A DNA stretch of 64,000 nucleotides from Durusdinium trenchii (GCA_963970005.1 CAXAMN010018580.1:1-64000); one strand, 5' to 3'; numbered from the stretch's first letter, positions 31,299 to 42,810 are shown. A program made the numbers and translations. Notes: generated by a model from the sequence alone, not told the origin.

Positions 31299-33496
31299 TT
31301 AAGGGAGAATGTTTGCACACGGGCTATCAGGTAAACAGTTGCTTGCACTCTCCATAGAAAAATCTTCATCACGGGCGCCTGGTTTCCAATCACGGTTCTG
31401 ACTGACCCTCTCGACAACACGCAGCGGCTCTAATGGCCGTACAGAGCGGTTTGAAAGAAACCTGGCAATGGAATCCTCAAACTCACTGGGGCAATGCAAC
31501 TCACGCTGAGTTTGGAGGTACGCTCCCATCAAGCTGAAGAATTGATCGATATCTTCATGTGAATGGCCTGTCTGTAATGTTTGAACGTGAGCCTTTCGAA
31601 GGCGCCCACGGGCCACCATGAGTCCCAGGTATCGCGCCATCGAGTTCGACTTCACTTCTTTGCTGCAGTTGTCACCGTGTACGCTGCATTCGTACTGCCT
31701 GAGATCCAGGCCTTTCAAAGTCAACAGGTGGCAAACGTGGGCCAAAAGTTCTACCGTCCAAGACGATCCCTTCACAATGCTTTGCTCAGCGAAGTAAACT
31801 CCGACCAAATGGCCGTGGACTATGATTGTGGTCACATCCAGATTCGGCCTCTGCAGGCCTGCCAGATCCTTTGCCTGCAGGACTGCAGACCTTGGAATGC
31901 ACCATTTGGAACGGTCCATTGAGTCTATTATCAAGGTTATGGTCTTTTGGCCTGCCACATCGACTCCCAATCGGCTCGATGCTCGCATAGTCCAATAGCC
32001 GACGCGGTCTGAATACTGACGAGCCAAGTGAACGTTCCACAAAGCTGCTTGTGCCTTTACAGCATTCCGATTGTGTGCCACCTTTTTCATAATGAACTTG
32101 TGTTTCGTGCACTCTGAGCATTGTTTGTGTTGCGAAGCCGGGCGTATCTTCAGGATTGAGCCAAAGTTGGACTCCCAAACCTCAGATCCTAGAGATGATC
32201 CCAAACAGGTGGATGAAAACGGATGGGTGTTGCCTCATTATGCGATCAATTTCCAAACATATCTTTGTGATCAAATCAATTTCATGGGAGTCCGGGATCT
32301 TACCAACAACAGGACATGTAAAAAAAATATATATATATAGTTCGATTTCATTATATATCATATTTGATTTATAAACCTAAAGCCGAACAGGGTCCTTTCA
32401 GATTTATATCCTATCAAATTGGGGTGACATCAGGAAGTCCTAGTGACTTTGGAAACTATGTCCAACCAATGTTTTCTTTGCTCAGCAGCAAGGGGCCTTC
32501 GTGAATAGTCTCAAGTTTATCTTGACATCTGGCTCTCGCGACCACAGGACCTTGAGGTAGTCTGTGTAATTGCCAGGCGGTAGCAGCCTGACAGCCTTGG
32601 ATTGCTCCCCAACCAGTGGCCTGTCACGCTTGGTAGCAACCCGGGGCCGCTTACCCCTCAGTTTCGAGAAACGAAGAAGCTTCAGCTCTTCCCTTCTGCC
32701 GCCAAGGCGATCTGACGCCACCTCAGGCATAGCCTCGGAGACCTGTGTGTACAAGTAGGTCAAAAAGTCATGAATGACCTCTCGCTTGTGGGTTTGCCTC
32801 CCATCACCATAACACTTGGCTTTAGCAAACCGCCCGTCTCCAGGGCATTCTTGCTTAGCATTGATTGACTGTCTCATCTTGGAGGCTCTGTGAGTACCGA
32901 TGCCAAGGATTCTGCTGAGACCAGAAACGCACACACCATGCCCCAGAAATTGAAGCTTGCGCTGTCTTCTCACAGGCTGACAAGGTTCGGCACCACTCGC
33001 TTCGCTCAGCGCGTGGCGACTTGCCAAGAGGTTGTACACCTGACAGCGGGAGCCATCAGCCATTTCACTGAGGCTTCAAATCAACAAACATACTCTGAAC
33101 CCTGGGGAAACATAATGCCCTACTAACCCTGAACCCTGGCTATTTGAGCTAATTTGCTGTTTGGTCTGCATCTGCTTTGTGCATGCTGCGCAATGTTGAC
33201 CGTAGCTTGCAAATTTGCTCCAACTTGTCTGATTCGCGGAACGGTTGAAAGCAGTTGGTCTTAGTAGCCTTCCGACCTTTTCTGGAGCATCTGCATGTCG
33301 AGAAAACAACTGTTTGAACATTTTTTTTGATGTCACGCTCTGCCAACCTAAGCTCCTCAGGAGAAAGCTTGCGCTTCCGGCAAGGTCGTTCCCTGCAAAC
33401 AGCATCTTCTAGATTCAGCGCGCATGCTGGCGCACTAGCTGGAACAATCTCGTGGGAAGGCTCATCGTCTGAGAGGGTGGTGACATTTGAGAGCAT
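31299..33496 (-). CDS. DUF7869-like / DDE transposase-like gene with GC-AG intron
   Basis: Three - strand coding pieces form one gene. The first (33496 to about 33155) is basic and Cys-rich (CRERPCRKRKLSPEELRLAE). The second (about 33063-32497) has GSRCQVYNLLASRHALSEAS, LGHGVCVSGLSRILGIGTHR and LPPGNYTDYLKVLW. An inferred intron (32496-32181, 316 nt) starts with GC and ends with AG; removing it joins LRLFTK to VWESNFGSILKIRPAS in phase 0, which restores the order found in the paralogue at 2-4 kb. The third (32180-31299) has HKQCSECTKHK, IIDSMDR, VHGDNCSKEVKSNSMARY and TGHSHEDIDQFFSLM. The Asp pattern suggests an RNase H-like transposase fold (inference). The join between the first two pieces is not resolved. 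The end is about 100 residues shorter than in the other copy. Confidence 0.6.
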
Positions 33497-33499
33497 GGC

Positions 33500-34650
33500 A
33501 CGGTGGACACAAGAGTCACAAGAGTTGAAGGACTGTATATGAAAACTTAGCTGTGGTCACAACCAACGCTTATCATTATGTTCCGGTGCTCGCAATCTTG
33601 CATAAGCGCTGTAGCCATGATGTGTGATTGTATAAAAATAAGTTGGTCAGTATGGAACTAACAGGAACCATCATTGCTTCCGACACAAGGTTCACACAGC
33701 AAACAAAAAGCACTGCAAACACACGCATAATAATGAAGCACTGCCTGTGTATTTTGCTGCAATCATCAATGTGCCATACGCTCTGTCTGTTCAAAAGGCA
33801 AAGGCCTGAACACCCCAGAACCTTGCTCACATCTAAGTTCGGTCCGAAGAATCTGAGAAGTCAGAATCACCCAGAATCAAAGTTGGGCGGCGAAGCATCT
33901 TGACAAAAGCTCCCGAAGTCTCAGTCTGAGCTCGACGTGATCGGGAGCGGCTGCGCTGCGTTCTCTGGCCTCGTTTGGAACATAGTGCAGACAAGCTCTT
34001 AGGTCTTAGGGATCCTTTGAACTAAGGGCAAGGCCTTTACTGTGATCAGCCGCTACTGACTTGATATTATCCTCATCCTTGGGCGACTTTACCAGAAATG
34101 AACTGAGTCCATAAGACCTCTGTCCGTTTGACTAACCATCTCGCCTTCACTCCGTTTTGGTGAACTTCGTCAGTCTGAAGGGCCTGCGCACAGTCGCGCA
34201 GAAACTTTAAAGTGCAATAATAATTCTGCATTTTTTAGTTCGCGCACCAAATCACACCAACCATTAAACATAACAACCTGTTGCAATTACATTGCACTTT
34301 GTTTTCAAGTGGTGCCTTGAAGTCTTGAGTGTCATCATGAGACTGCTTGTCCTCCACAATCAGCTCACCGGAATCACCTCAATGATGGACTTGTGTCTCT
34401 GAATCTCGAGGTGGAAGCTTGACTGCAACTCATTTTGACCTGCCATCCAGGCTGGACGAGTGAGCTGGGCCCCGGACCCATTGTACCCAAGTGCGCCGCG
34501 ATGTGGGCACTCCCCAAGACCCCACTCTGCCCCACAAAAGCTGCAGCTAGTCACTACAGACAGTACAAACAACACATGACAATGAGAAAAACTCTTAGTA
34601 GAGCAGCTGAGAGGTTACCTTTTTTGCACAAACTGAATCTCCTGTTCAAG
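33500..34650. other. No confident gene
   Basis: Frames are short on both strands. A short internal repeat of GAATC...AGAATCACCCAGAATCAAAG is seen at 33847-33882. Confidence 0.4.
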
Positions 34651-34651
34651 T

Positions 34652-34892
34652 GTCAAGCAACACTTGCTCTCGGTTGGCATAGGAACACATAGACAATCAA
34701 ATTACACCTTGCAGCGGTGTCAAGCAACACTTGCTATCAATTGGTGTAGGAACACATAGCAAAATCAAATTACACCTTGCAGCGGCGAAAACTCCTGCCC
34801 CCAGGGAATTAACGGCGTCGAAGCTTCAAGGAACACTTGCTCCCGAGCATAGAAACACATAGTAGCAGATCAAGTTACACCTTGCAGCGGCG
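34652..34892. repeat. 64-70-bp repeat, three copies
   Basis: CAAGCAACACTTGCTCTCGG, GGAACACATAG and AATTACACCTTGCAGCGG recur at about 34654, 34719 and 34828. The third copy is separated by a CGGCGAAAAC spacer and is diverged. Confidence 0.9.
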
Positions 34893-34899
34893 AAAACAC

Positions 34900-36060
34900 C
34901 TAGCCCCGTCGAAGCTTCTCTTCGATCAAGGACACTGCCAGCTCAGCACATCTTGGGAACACTATGTTGCCCAGTGCATGAAGACGGGATTCATCCTGCT
35001 CACTGGACTCGGTGGTCAGCCACTCTGTGAGGGCAGGGCGTTGCGATGGGTTCCAAGCCTTCTGACACTGCTGATCCCAAGCAGCAGCCATCTTCAAGGA
35101 TGCGTCCTTCCATGACATGATCCAAGCTTGTTGCAATAATCTTTAATTTCAGATTCAAACCTTCAGTTTAGTCAGAGTCAAACAACACGACCGGTCAACA
35201 AGTCTGAAAGAAGTGTGCTATCATGGCATTCAATCAAGAACGACAACATCACTCCTTAAAGTGAAAATCTCCCTTGGTCGCCACCAGGAATACTCGACCA
35301 CGGTAGACCTGGGGTCACAACGCGCGATAGACACCAGAAGCAAAGGGTGAGTCCATGTATTCGGATCAAGTACAAAACCATAATTAAGATCCCTGCGTTG
35401 ATGCCGACATTTTGTCCAGAGACCGCCGCCCAGTGAACCTTCATCTTCCTCTTCGCAAATTCCTTCACAGCATCAGTCAGAATGACAGTTTAATTTGACA
35501 AAGGGAGACAGGCAAGGGTTGGACCCCAACTGTGCAAGACTTGTCAAGCGCCTCGAGCACAAAATCACGGATGCCCGACATCCGCTCAGTCAGCAGGTTG
35601 AGCACGTTCTCCAAGATTGCAAATTGCCTATAAGTACAAATTGTTTTTTGGTTTGGACGGCCACTGTTTGAATCCAACATCACACATATCCTCTGCCAAA
35701 ATACAGAGAATCACACTGGTCACACAGCCTAAAGATGTGCTTCACCAAAGAACTCCTGACGCCTTCCATGCCTTTCATGTTGCCTGCTTGGCATACATCC
35801 TCAATCCAAACACCAGCAAGTTTGCAAACTCTTCATGCTTCACCCTGCACGCATTGACATACACAAAGTCCACCCTACATGCCCAACCCCATAAAAGAAA
35901 ACGAGGCACTTGACATGGGAATCCACCCACAATGCCCTTTGCGCGTTCCTTCACGGCAGAGCTAGGGTTATACTGAACAATGTCTGGGTGGATCTCTCTG
36001 CGCGAGGAATCCACCCTTCAGCCATTCGCTTGCGAAGGACTTGCTGGCAAAATTCATCTC
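34900..36060 (-). other. Probable multi-exon gene traces, unknown protein
   Basis: Several - strand stretches look like coding exons of one gene: about 36050-35960 (QQVLRKRMAEGWIPRAERST), about 35640-35500 (NVLNLLTERMSGIRDFVLEA), about 35440-35240 (LDPNTWTHPLLLVSIARCDP, then VVEYSWWRPREIFTLRSD) and 35136-34900 (QAWIMSWKDASLKMAAAWDQ, ending with LIEEKLRRG). They are in different frames with AT-rich sequence between them. I recognise the general style from multicopy dinoflagellate genes but no domain. Exon limits are not resolved, and some pieces may be decayed. Confidence 0.35.
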
Positions 36061-36354
36061 GCTCTACCTGAATGAAACACTCACTAGACCACTCAATTCA
36101 ACATCTGACAGCAGAGCGACGCAAAGAATCTCAGCTGGCCACATAAACGCAGGCTTTGCAAAACCTTGTCGCAAAACCACAAGTTACGTGACAACATTTA
36201 TTCCTGTCAAGCTGAGACCGTGGCTGTCGGAGCCCCAGTTCGAGGCCGGCTACGCCGGCAAAAACTGATATGACCTCCAGCTGTTTTCCCTGCACAGGAA
36301 CAAAGCTTGGCTGACACTGATTGAGAAGCTACCAAATGAGATACCACAAGGTGC

Positions 36355-36482
36355 GTGTTACTTAGGCCAGAACAGTTACTTATAAATTACTTACAAACTT
36401 ACACTGACTTATGACCTTACTACTTAGACCAACTTATAACCATACTTATAAGTAGGCTAAGTAGAGCGCAGGTGTTTGACAA
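36355..36482. repeat. AT-rich block with ACTTATAA words
   Basis: ACTTATAAATTACTTAC, AACTTATAACC and ACTTATAAGTAGGCTAAGTAG occur in a short stretch. Similar blocks are seen at five other places in the window. Confidence 0.6.
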
Positions 36483-36669
36483 GAGCTTGTTTTTTAACTT
36501 TTTTACTTTTTTACAAAAACCTGTTTTTTTGAGGTTGTAAATTGTTATGTTTTAAGATTTTTTTTGTAAATCCTGGGTTTTTTCATTGTGTGAGTGCTCT
36601 TCTAAAACCATCCCTGTTTGTAGACCAAAGAGGGGCGAGGCAGCCGCCTGTTGAACATGTCAGTTCCTA

Positions 36670-36712
36670 CAACGGTGACACCGCCACCTAAAGCGGACAC
36701 ACCGCCAACCCC
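36670..36712. repeat. AGCGGACACACCGCC hairpin motifs, first cluster
   Basis: ACGGTGACACCGCC and AGCGGACACACCGCC lie close together; GCGG and CCGC in the motif are complementary around ACACA. Further copies occur at about 37556, 37592 and 37662. Confidence 0.7.
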
Positions 36713-37084
36713 ACATAATTAAACGCAACAGCGACAAAACAAAGCGGTGTGTGGGTCAGCGTGGTAATTCTTTTTCACAGCAAGGTAGTGAGCACATCAT
36801 CGTCCCATCGCCACCACGGAGGTAGCGTCCATGACTCGCTCAAAGCAGGCGTGAACAAATGGGACTCTTGGCTTTGCCAAAACGCGTCCCCAGTTCCGTG
36901 ACTTCAGGCACTGCAGCTTCTTCAAGTCTTCAACCAAAAGCTATATGCGGTTTGCTCTCCAAAAACGATTTCCTCCACCACACCAGCAATACCAATGGCC
37001 TAGAGAGAGCTTTCCTACAGAAACCGAGGCAATCAAGAAACAAGGGAGTTCCTTTTTCCTTTGGTGAACGCTCAATGTGGCCAG

Positions 37085-37385
37085 ACATCTGACGACTACA
37101 TCTGACGACACTTGACCTCACCCTGACTACACACGATGTCAGAACGAAGTCAGGCCCGACGACACCCTGACGACACACACGATGTCAGAACGAAGTCAGG
37201 CCCGACGACAACCTGACGACGCACGATGTCAGAACGAAGTCAGGCCCGACGACACCCTGACGACACACNNNNNNNNNNGACACCCTGACGACACACGATG
37301 TCAGAACGAAGTCAGGCCCGACGACGCCCTGACGACACACGATGTCAGAACGAAGTCAGAAGGAAGTCAGACGATGTCAGGCCAT
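37085..37385. repeat. 44-bp tandem repeat spanning an assembly gap
   Basis: At least six units of ACACGATGTCAGAACGAAGT followed by CAGGCCCGACGACACCCTGACG occur in a row, broken by 10 N at 37269-37278. The true copy number is therefore unknown. Frames through the repeat are not genes. Confidence 0.95.
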
Positions 37386-37549
37386 CACTACGGTCAGGCT
37401 CTCCTTTCAACACCAATCTCGGAGATTGCACTTCCTCCCATTCCTTTCTCTCAACACACGCCCACGTGTTTCGCAGATGCACGCGAAAGGGTACCCTTCT
37501 TTCCTTTCCTCCCCTATCTTTTTTCCATTCAAACCCGGCCGAATGTTAC

Positions 37550-37680
37550 AAACCTACAGCGGACACACCGCCCCCCTAACCTATACTTACAGCGGACACA
37601 CCGCCACTTATAACCTCAACTGCGGTCTCTCTCAGAAATCTATAGATCGAATTCGCCTGCAGCGGGTACACCGCCCAACA
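37550..37680. repeat. AGCGGACACACCGCC hairpin motifs, second cluster
   Basis: Two exact copies (about 37557 and 37592) and one variant, AGCGGGTACACCGCC (about 37661), stand 35-70 bp apart. A related pair lies at 36670-36712. Confidence 0.75.
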
Positions 37681-37984
37681 AACGCTTTTCACCCTGTTCA
37701 TATAGGGCTCTCTGTCTGTGTCTGTATGTGTGTGCGTAATGATGTTCACGTCTATAGAATCTCTTTTATGTTTGCAACAGCCCACAAAAAACAAACTACA
37801 GAATGGAATATCTTATGAAACTTTGCCCACTCAACTAACCCTCAGCAATTTCATATCAAGGGGCTGTAATGTTGACATTACGCTGTAGACTGCTGATTCC
37901 AGCGTTTTAATCAAATCCACACACAAAAACCTTAAAAAATCAACTTTTTCATGACATTTTTAAGAAAACCATGAAAAAACTTTG

Positions 37985-38225
37985 AAAAAATTAGGTTTTT
38001 GTAAGTAGGCTAAGTGCGCCCCTAAGTAGAATAAGTAGGTTTTCGCTTCCGTACTATTCCGACTTATAACTGACTTATAAATGACTTATAATTTTTGTAT
38101 ATACACTGTATCTAGCGTAAGTCTGGCCGAATACTTATGGACACTTAACCCATTTACCATCACATATAACCTTACATATCCACACATATAACCTTACATA
38201 TCCAAACATATATCTACGGTATGTA
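37985..38225. repeat. AT-rich block with TTATAA and CATATAACC words
   Basis: GACTTATAACTGACTTATAA and CACATATAACCTTACATATC are repeated. It resembles the other AT-rich blocks and includes no gene. Confidence 0.65.
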
Positions 38226-38339
38226 AGGCGGACCTTGTGGTAGCCACGGACTGATTGAACGAAGAAATTTGAAATCTTAAACCAAGCCTGCAACGGTCCA
38301 AACAACTGTTCAAAAGCCGTCTTGCTCACGTGCTCGGTC

Positions 38340-39242
38340 AGGCTGGTCCACTTGTGTGGGACGCCTGGGCAATGCATGTAAGGATGAAAGTCAAATCAGC
38401 CAAAGTCAGCCTGACAGCAAAGTTTCTTTGAAACTGACTACCAATTGTCATCAAGAAACCTGCAAAATATTCTGCCACCCGAGGGGGAACAAATTTCTTC
38501 TTGTTGCGCAATTCCTTAGGAACACTTTTCTTCAGCTCCGCTCTGTACTTGTCCCAATAGAACACCTGTGTCCCAAAATCCTGGAAGGAACGGCTCAAGG
38601 AATCATAAAACAAGGCACGTGGGCTCCGACTCCAACTGGGTTTGGTCTTGAATCGAAAAACAAAAAACAACAGCTCCTGTCGCCCCCTCACAGACAAGTA
38701 TGAGGTGTTGGCTCGGTATGTTGCTCCGAAACACCCTCATGGCCGGCCAGAATTCATGGCCAGTCCACTGATCGCAAAATCACACAAAGCATCAAAGTGT
38801 GATTTCCATCTTGTTTGCAAACGAAAAACTAATGGTGCCCCAAGTCTTCATGCGCACTGTCTTGCCCACGATTTTCTTGGTCTTCAAAGTCGCCTTCTTC
38901 GAGACACGCTTTGGAACCTTTGCAGGAAGATAAAATGGAACAGGTCACAAGGTGTGAATACTTACAAAACCGAAACTCAATCAACATGTCAAGGCAAAGA
39001 GCTAAGCGAATCTTCTCAGGCACCGCTCGTGGCAAGCACATCGGTTTGAACGAGTGGACCTTTCCCGAGCTAGGGTCCTTCCAGCCAAACTTGGGGAACT
39101 TCTGGCCCTTGATGAGTCTAGGTGCGGGTCTCACACCCGGGGTGCAAATTTGCAAAAGGATTCCAACACAAAAGAATGACCGAGTTGTGGGCTTTGGAGT
39201 TGGAACCCTTGACCACAGGCTTGCCAACCATGGGCTCGTCAC
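38340..39242 (-). other. Coding traces, unknown protein
   Basis: Two - strand stretches look protein-like: 38697-38340 (QVFYWDKYRAELKKSVPKEL, RNKKKFVPPRVAEYFAGFLM) and about 39200-38935 (GQKFPKFGWKDPSSGKVHSF, VPEKIRLALCLDMLIEFRFC). They may be exons of one gene read from 39.2 to 38.3 kb. No family was recognised and no joins were resolved. Confidence 0.35.
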
Positions 39243-39919
39243 TCAGTACGCAAGGGTATGGCCAACAAAACACGTGATCACTTAATAACAAAAGCGGCTG
39301 GCTAAGGAGCGTGCTCACTCAACGCGGAAATCTGCTGGAGAGGCATGGTGTCGCGGTCTCTCACACCCGGAGCCAACAAAATGCAATCTGAACACAACAG
39401 TGTTACTGTTGTAAGGCCACTTCAATCTAAATCACAACGCTCACAGTGAACTCTCTGACTCTTTGCTTGAAAGAGTTGCTGACTGTGGTTTCTCTGTGAC
39501 TCAGAGGTCGATGCCGGAAACAAAACACACCAAAACTGCACCAACAACATTCTTCATACGGGCGGCGAAAAGACCTGGGTAGGGAAAGGGTGGCTCGTGA
39601 GGATAAAGAGTTAGACTCGGCAGTAGCCAAGAACTGGTGGCGGGGTGATTGTTACCGCATGCCACAATAAAAATACAAAGCTCACCAACAGCTGGCCCCA
39701 AAGACCAGCCAATTGTGGAGAGAAACCCGTTGGTTGGCATAAACACAATATAACTTGTTGAGGGATGATTTGTTTTTTTCTTAAAGCGCCAGTCTTTCGC
39801 TGGGTGAAACCGAAAAGTATAGCTTGCAAACTAAACTAGAGTTGTCTCCTCCACAGCACGAATCCACAATCTCTTCTGGCATAGTAGTCGAGTAATCTCA
39901 AAAAGGCACCATCAAAACA

Positions 39920-39960
39920 GGACACCCGGATGCAAACTGGACACCCGGAAGTAAAGGAAG
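39920..39960. repeat. GGACACCCGGA double motif, copy 1
   Basis: GGACACCCGGATGC, a 5-bp spacer and GGACACCCGGAAGTAAAGGA match the double motif at 42779-42810 on the same strand. The two copies bracket the second RPKHH-family gene. Confidence 0.85.
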
Positions 39961-39974
39961 TGAATTTTATCAGA

Positions 39975-41160
39975 TGTCTGTAGATGCCTTGCTGCAGCCC
40001 CTGCCGAAGGTCGCACGAAGAAAGAACAGGCGACTGGGCTGCGCTATATGCCCTGCGGACTTATGTTTTGTCCGGAGGCACGTGCGCGGCTACCGTTTTC
40101 CTCCTCTGTCACCGACGCCATGCACGACTACTTCTCTAATGGCGTTTGTTCGCATGAGATCGGATATATGATCTCTGAACTTGAGTCACACGGTGTGACA
40201 CTGACGGCACTGTGTGATGCTGCTGTGGAGAGCAGATGGCGTCGTCGAACACAGGGTACGAAATTCCGACCCCTGCATTTGTCGAAAGAACTCTTGCGTC
40301 CAAAAATGTTTGAGGGCGGTGCCTTTCGTGGTTGCGCCGCAGATTGCGCAGCTTTGTTGTCTTTGCTTCACTTCTATGTGGTCCGTCTCCTCGTTGAGAG
40401 GGACCGTAGCGTGGCAAAGACGACATCCTTCGAGGCCTTAGTGGAAGTATGCCGTGAGATTTCAGGTTTGAGATCCTGCGTGGAACTCATCTCTGATCCC
40501 GACAAGGTATTACCACTGGCCAGGAAGCAAGAAATCCATCAGGTAGCTTTCGTGGCTGCCTATGGCGAAGAATGTGTGCGACCAAAACACCACCACAGAA
40601 TGCACTTACCGAGAGACATCCTCAAACTTGGATTTGTCCCACATTGTGCCCCCATGGAAGCAAAGCATCGAGCTTTGAAGGGTGGAAGAATTGTGGACAA
40701 CCAGAAGCGCTATGTCAACGCGCCCGCGGATTTCCAAGAGGGGGTGCTGCCTCGGCTCCTGTTGGCGGACATATCCGAAGATGATCCCTGGACGTATGTC
40801 TTGCTGGGAGTGTCACATAAGCTTCGTCCCACGCTCGGCCTTTCTTTGGCGACGACAGTCTGCAACACAGTACCACTGCGCGTGGTCTGATCGGCTCTCT
40901 CCACGTGGGAGATGTGGTGATCTGGAAGTGGCCCTCGCGGGGCGCGTGCTGGAACTGGTCCGGTCGACCACTACACCGCTGCACGTCTCTGTCAGACGCC
41001 TGCGGCACTCTGGAACCACCAAGTGGGGTTCGACGTGGCGTCTGACAGACGAGGTGACCTGGCATCGAGTGGACCAACCGACTCGATGGCTACCGGCGAG
41101 CTGGTGGCGACAGATCGATCAAAGTATCGACTGTATACACTGAAGCGCAAGCGTCGGCTG
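39975..41160 (+). pseudogene. RPKHH-family multicopy gene, copy 2, 5' incomplete
   Basis: Coding begins at about 39975 after an acceptor-like TTTTATCAG and reads DVCRCLAAAPAEGRTKKEQA, MPCGLMFCPEARARLP, a hydrophobic middle, EECVRPKHHHRMHLPRDILK, then CAPMEAKHRALKGG and VLPRLLLADI, in one frame to TGA at 40888. The order follows copy 1 at 7.4-9.2 kb. The homologous N-terminal part (helix-turn-helix-like and HDEA region) is missing, so either an upstream exon lies elsewhere or the gene is truncated. After 40890, further traces in other frames (GDVVIWKW; and a basic end, YRLYTLKRKRRL, with TAG at 41161) suggest that the stop at 40888 is due to a frameshift. Function unknown. The GGACACCCGGA motifs flank the gene. 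Confidence 0.55.
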
Positions 41161-41224
41161 TAGCGTTTAGCTGAGACCTCCCCGTTCGCGCGCGGAAATA
41201 AAGCGTTTTTTTAGGGAAAAAGAA

Positions 41225-41360
41225 GGTAGTTAGTTCTTAGTTATAAGTTATGAACTACCTATGGAACTTATAAATAGGAAATAACTTAGTTATACGAGTT
41301 ATAACTAAGATATAACTGACTTCTTCTAGGGTAAGTTAGTTATAACTTTACAACAACTAA
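41225..41360. repeat. AT-rich block with AGTTATAA words
   Basis: AGTTCTTAGTTATAAGTTATG, TAGTTATACGAGTTATAACT and similar words fill this stretch directly after the RPKHH copy. Confidence 0.65.
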
Positions 41361-41820
41361 GATTCCATATTGTAGGTCTCACCAATTTTCTACCCGACTC
41401 CCGACAGAAAAGGATCCACTGCCAATTTTCTTCCTCTTCAAGTTTGGTGGCTTCTCACTTTTCCTTTCATGTTTGCATTTGACTTTTACACTCTCCTAAC
41501 ATGACCCTCGGCTCCCAGTATGTTGACAAACTCGTTCCGATTTCAATTTCAATTTCCTCCCTCCGTGCCATGACTCGCGCGACCCCACCACCTTGCGGCT
41601 TGACTACAACAGAGGGCATTCCTATGATGGCACAGGCAGTTCTACATCGCGAACTACTTCATGTACATGCTTCGTTGCCACATACACACCCTTCTTCGAC
41701 AACCTCTTGCCCTTCGTTCCCCTCCACTCCTCGATCGGGTGACTCACCGACCAATACACACCACCCAACTCCACACGGCCCAACTCGGATCGAGCCTCCT
41801 CTGCAGCCCCCGCACTCGTT

Positions 41821-42159
41821 TTGCGCCCCCGTCCTGGCGATTTTCCACACTCACTACCCACACCCCCGGACTCTTCCACACCCATCTCACGTCCCACCAC
41901 ACCCCCACAAGCCTTTCAACAATCCCCTCCACCGTCTCAGCCACCTTCCTCCTCACTTTCCAATCCTGAAGCTGAAGAACTTCGTCAACTACGTTATCAA
42001 GTTCAACAACAAGAAGATGCCAGACATATCACACCTCTTTTCGTTGTGGGTTTCCCTCGAACTTCCCACGTTTTGGAGCCGTCTAGGATCTTCCACAGCC
42101 ACTTTGCGTTCAACACCAATGCGCACGAAGCCATGTTTGCGCACAGACCGAGGCTTTGA
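41821..42159 (+). CDS. Pro/Ser-rich ORF, unknown
   Basis: A 112-codon frame has a Pro-rich N-terminus (PTTPPQAFQQSPPPSQPPSS), a short coiled-coil-like piece, EAEELRQLRYQVQQQEDARH, and an ordered-looking end, FNTNAHEAMFAHRPRL. The neighbouring frames over the same bases are His/Pro-rich low complexity. No homologue is recognised. It may be the end of a larger decayed gene. Confidence 0.3.
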   Translation: MRPRPGDFPHSLPTPPDSSTPISRPTTPPQAFQQSPPPSQPPSSSLSNPEAEELRQLRYQVQQQEDARHITPLFVVGFPRTSHVLEPSRIFHSHFAFNTNAHEAMFAHRPRL

Positions 42160-42311
42160 ACTTTACACATACTTTGCGGGGACGGCGCGAGTGTAACAAA
42201 AAACTGCCTCCTGTCACGTGAGTTTCCGACTGCCCAAAGGAACCCCGGCTCCTAGTTAAAGTAAAAGCGTTTCTTTGCGTTTTCTTTACCAAAAAAGCCT
42301 TGAAACTAAAG

Positions 42312-42390
42312 AAGAAACACACATATATACATATATATATATATTTATATGTATTATAAAAAAAATATATATATATATATATACACAACA
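42312..42390. repeat. (AT)n microsatellite
   Basis: Two long ATATAT runs separated by TTATATGTATTATAAA form an AT microsatellite that could fold back on itself. Confidence 0.95.
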
Positions 42391-42396
42391 AGTCTA

Positions 42397-42620
42397 TTAA
42401 CTGAGCACCTCATCATTGCGCTTATTTAAACATGCATGTGCCAGAACTAGGAAACAGTACGTTTTTCTCATTGAGCCAATGTCATTGTGAAACACCTTCC
42501 CAATTGCGCAACTAACAGTAGCTGCACAATTATGAGCCGCCTGAGCACCACGCATAATGCTTAGTTGGCCCAAGCATGGTGGATCAGCGTCAATGAAAAG
42601 ACCACCTCTTTCAGGGGGTG
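42397..42620 (-). other. Coding trace, unknown C-terminus
   Basis: The - strand reads GLFIDADPPCLGQLSIMRGA, QAAHNCAATVSCAIGKVFHN and a Cys/His-containing end before a stop. It looks like protein, but no family is recognised and the upstream part runs into a repeat. Confidence 0.3.
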
Positions 42621-42755
42621 GTGGGAAGGCAACAAAGGAGCCGTCGTCATCGGCTCTATGACAGCCGCCTCTATATGGCTCAAGCCAGAGCAGCATTGTT
42701 ATTTTTTGGGGGGAGTGGCGGGAAGGCAACAAAGGAGCCGTCATGGGCTCTATGA
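42617..42755. repeat. 47-bp direct repeat pair
   Basis: GGGAAGGCAACAAAGGAGCC followed by GTCGTCATCGGCTCTATGACA at 42625 is repeated at 42719 with a 3-bp deletion. Copies are about 94 bp apart. Confidence 0.88.
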
Positions 42756-42778
42756 CAAGCCGATTTTAGGACACCCAG

Positions 42779-42810
42779 ATGCATTTAGGACACCCGGATG
42801 TAAAGGAAGA
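42779..42810. repeat. GGACACCCGGA double motif, copy 2
   Basis: GGACACCCAGATGC, a 4-5-bp spacer and GGACACCCGGATGTAAAGGA match 39920-39960. Confidence 0.85.

Noticed and set aside
36239-36270. GTTCGAGGCCGGCTACGCC, tRNA T-arm-like
   Set aside because: No acceptor stem, D-arm or anticodon arm can be placed around it.
37182-37613. 143-codon ORF with repeated SERSQARRQPDD-type peptides
   Set aside because: It follows the 44-bp satellite and crosses the assembly gap.
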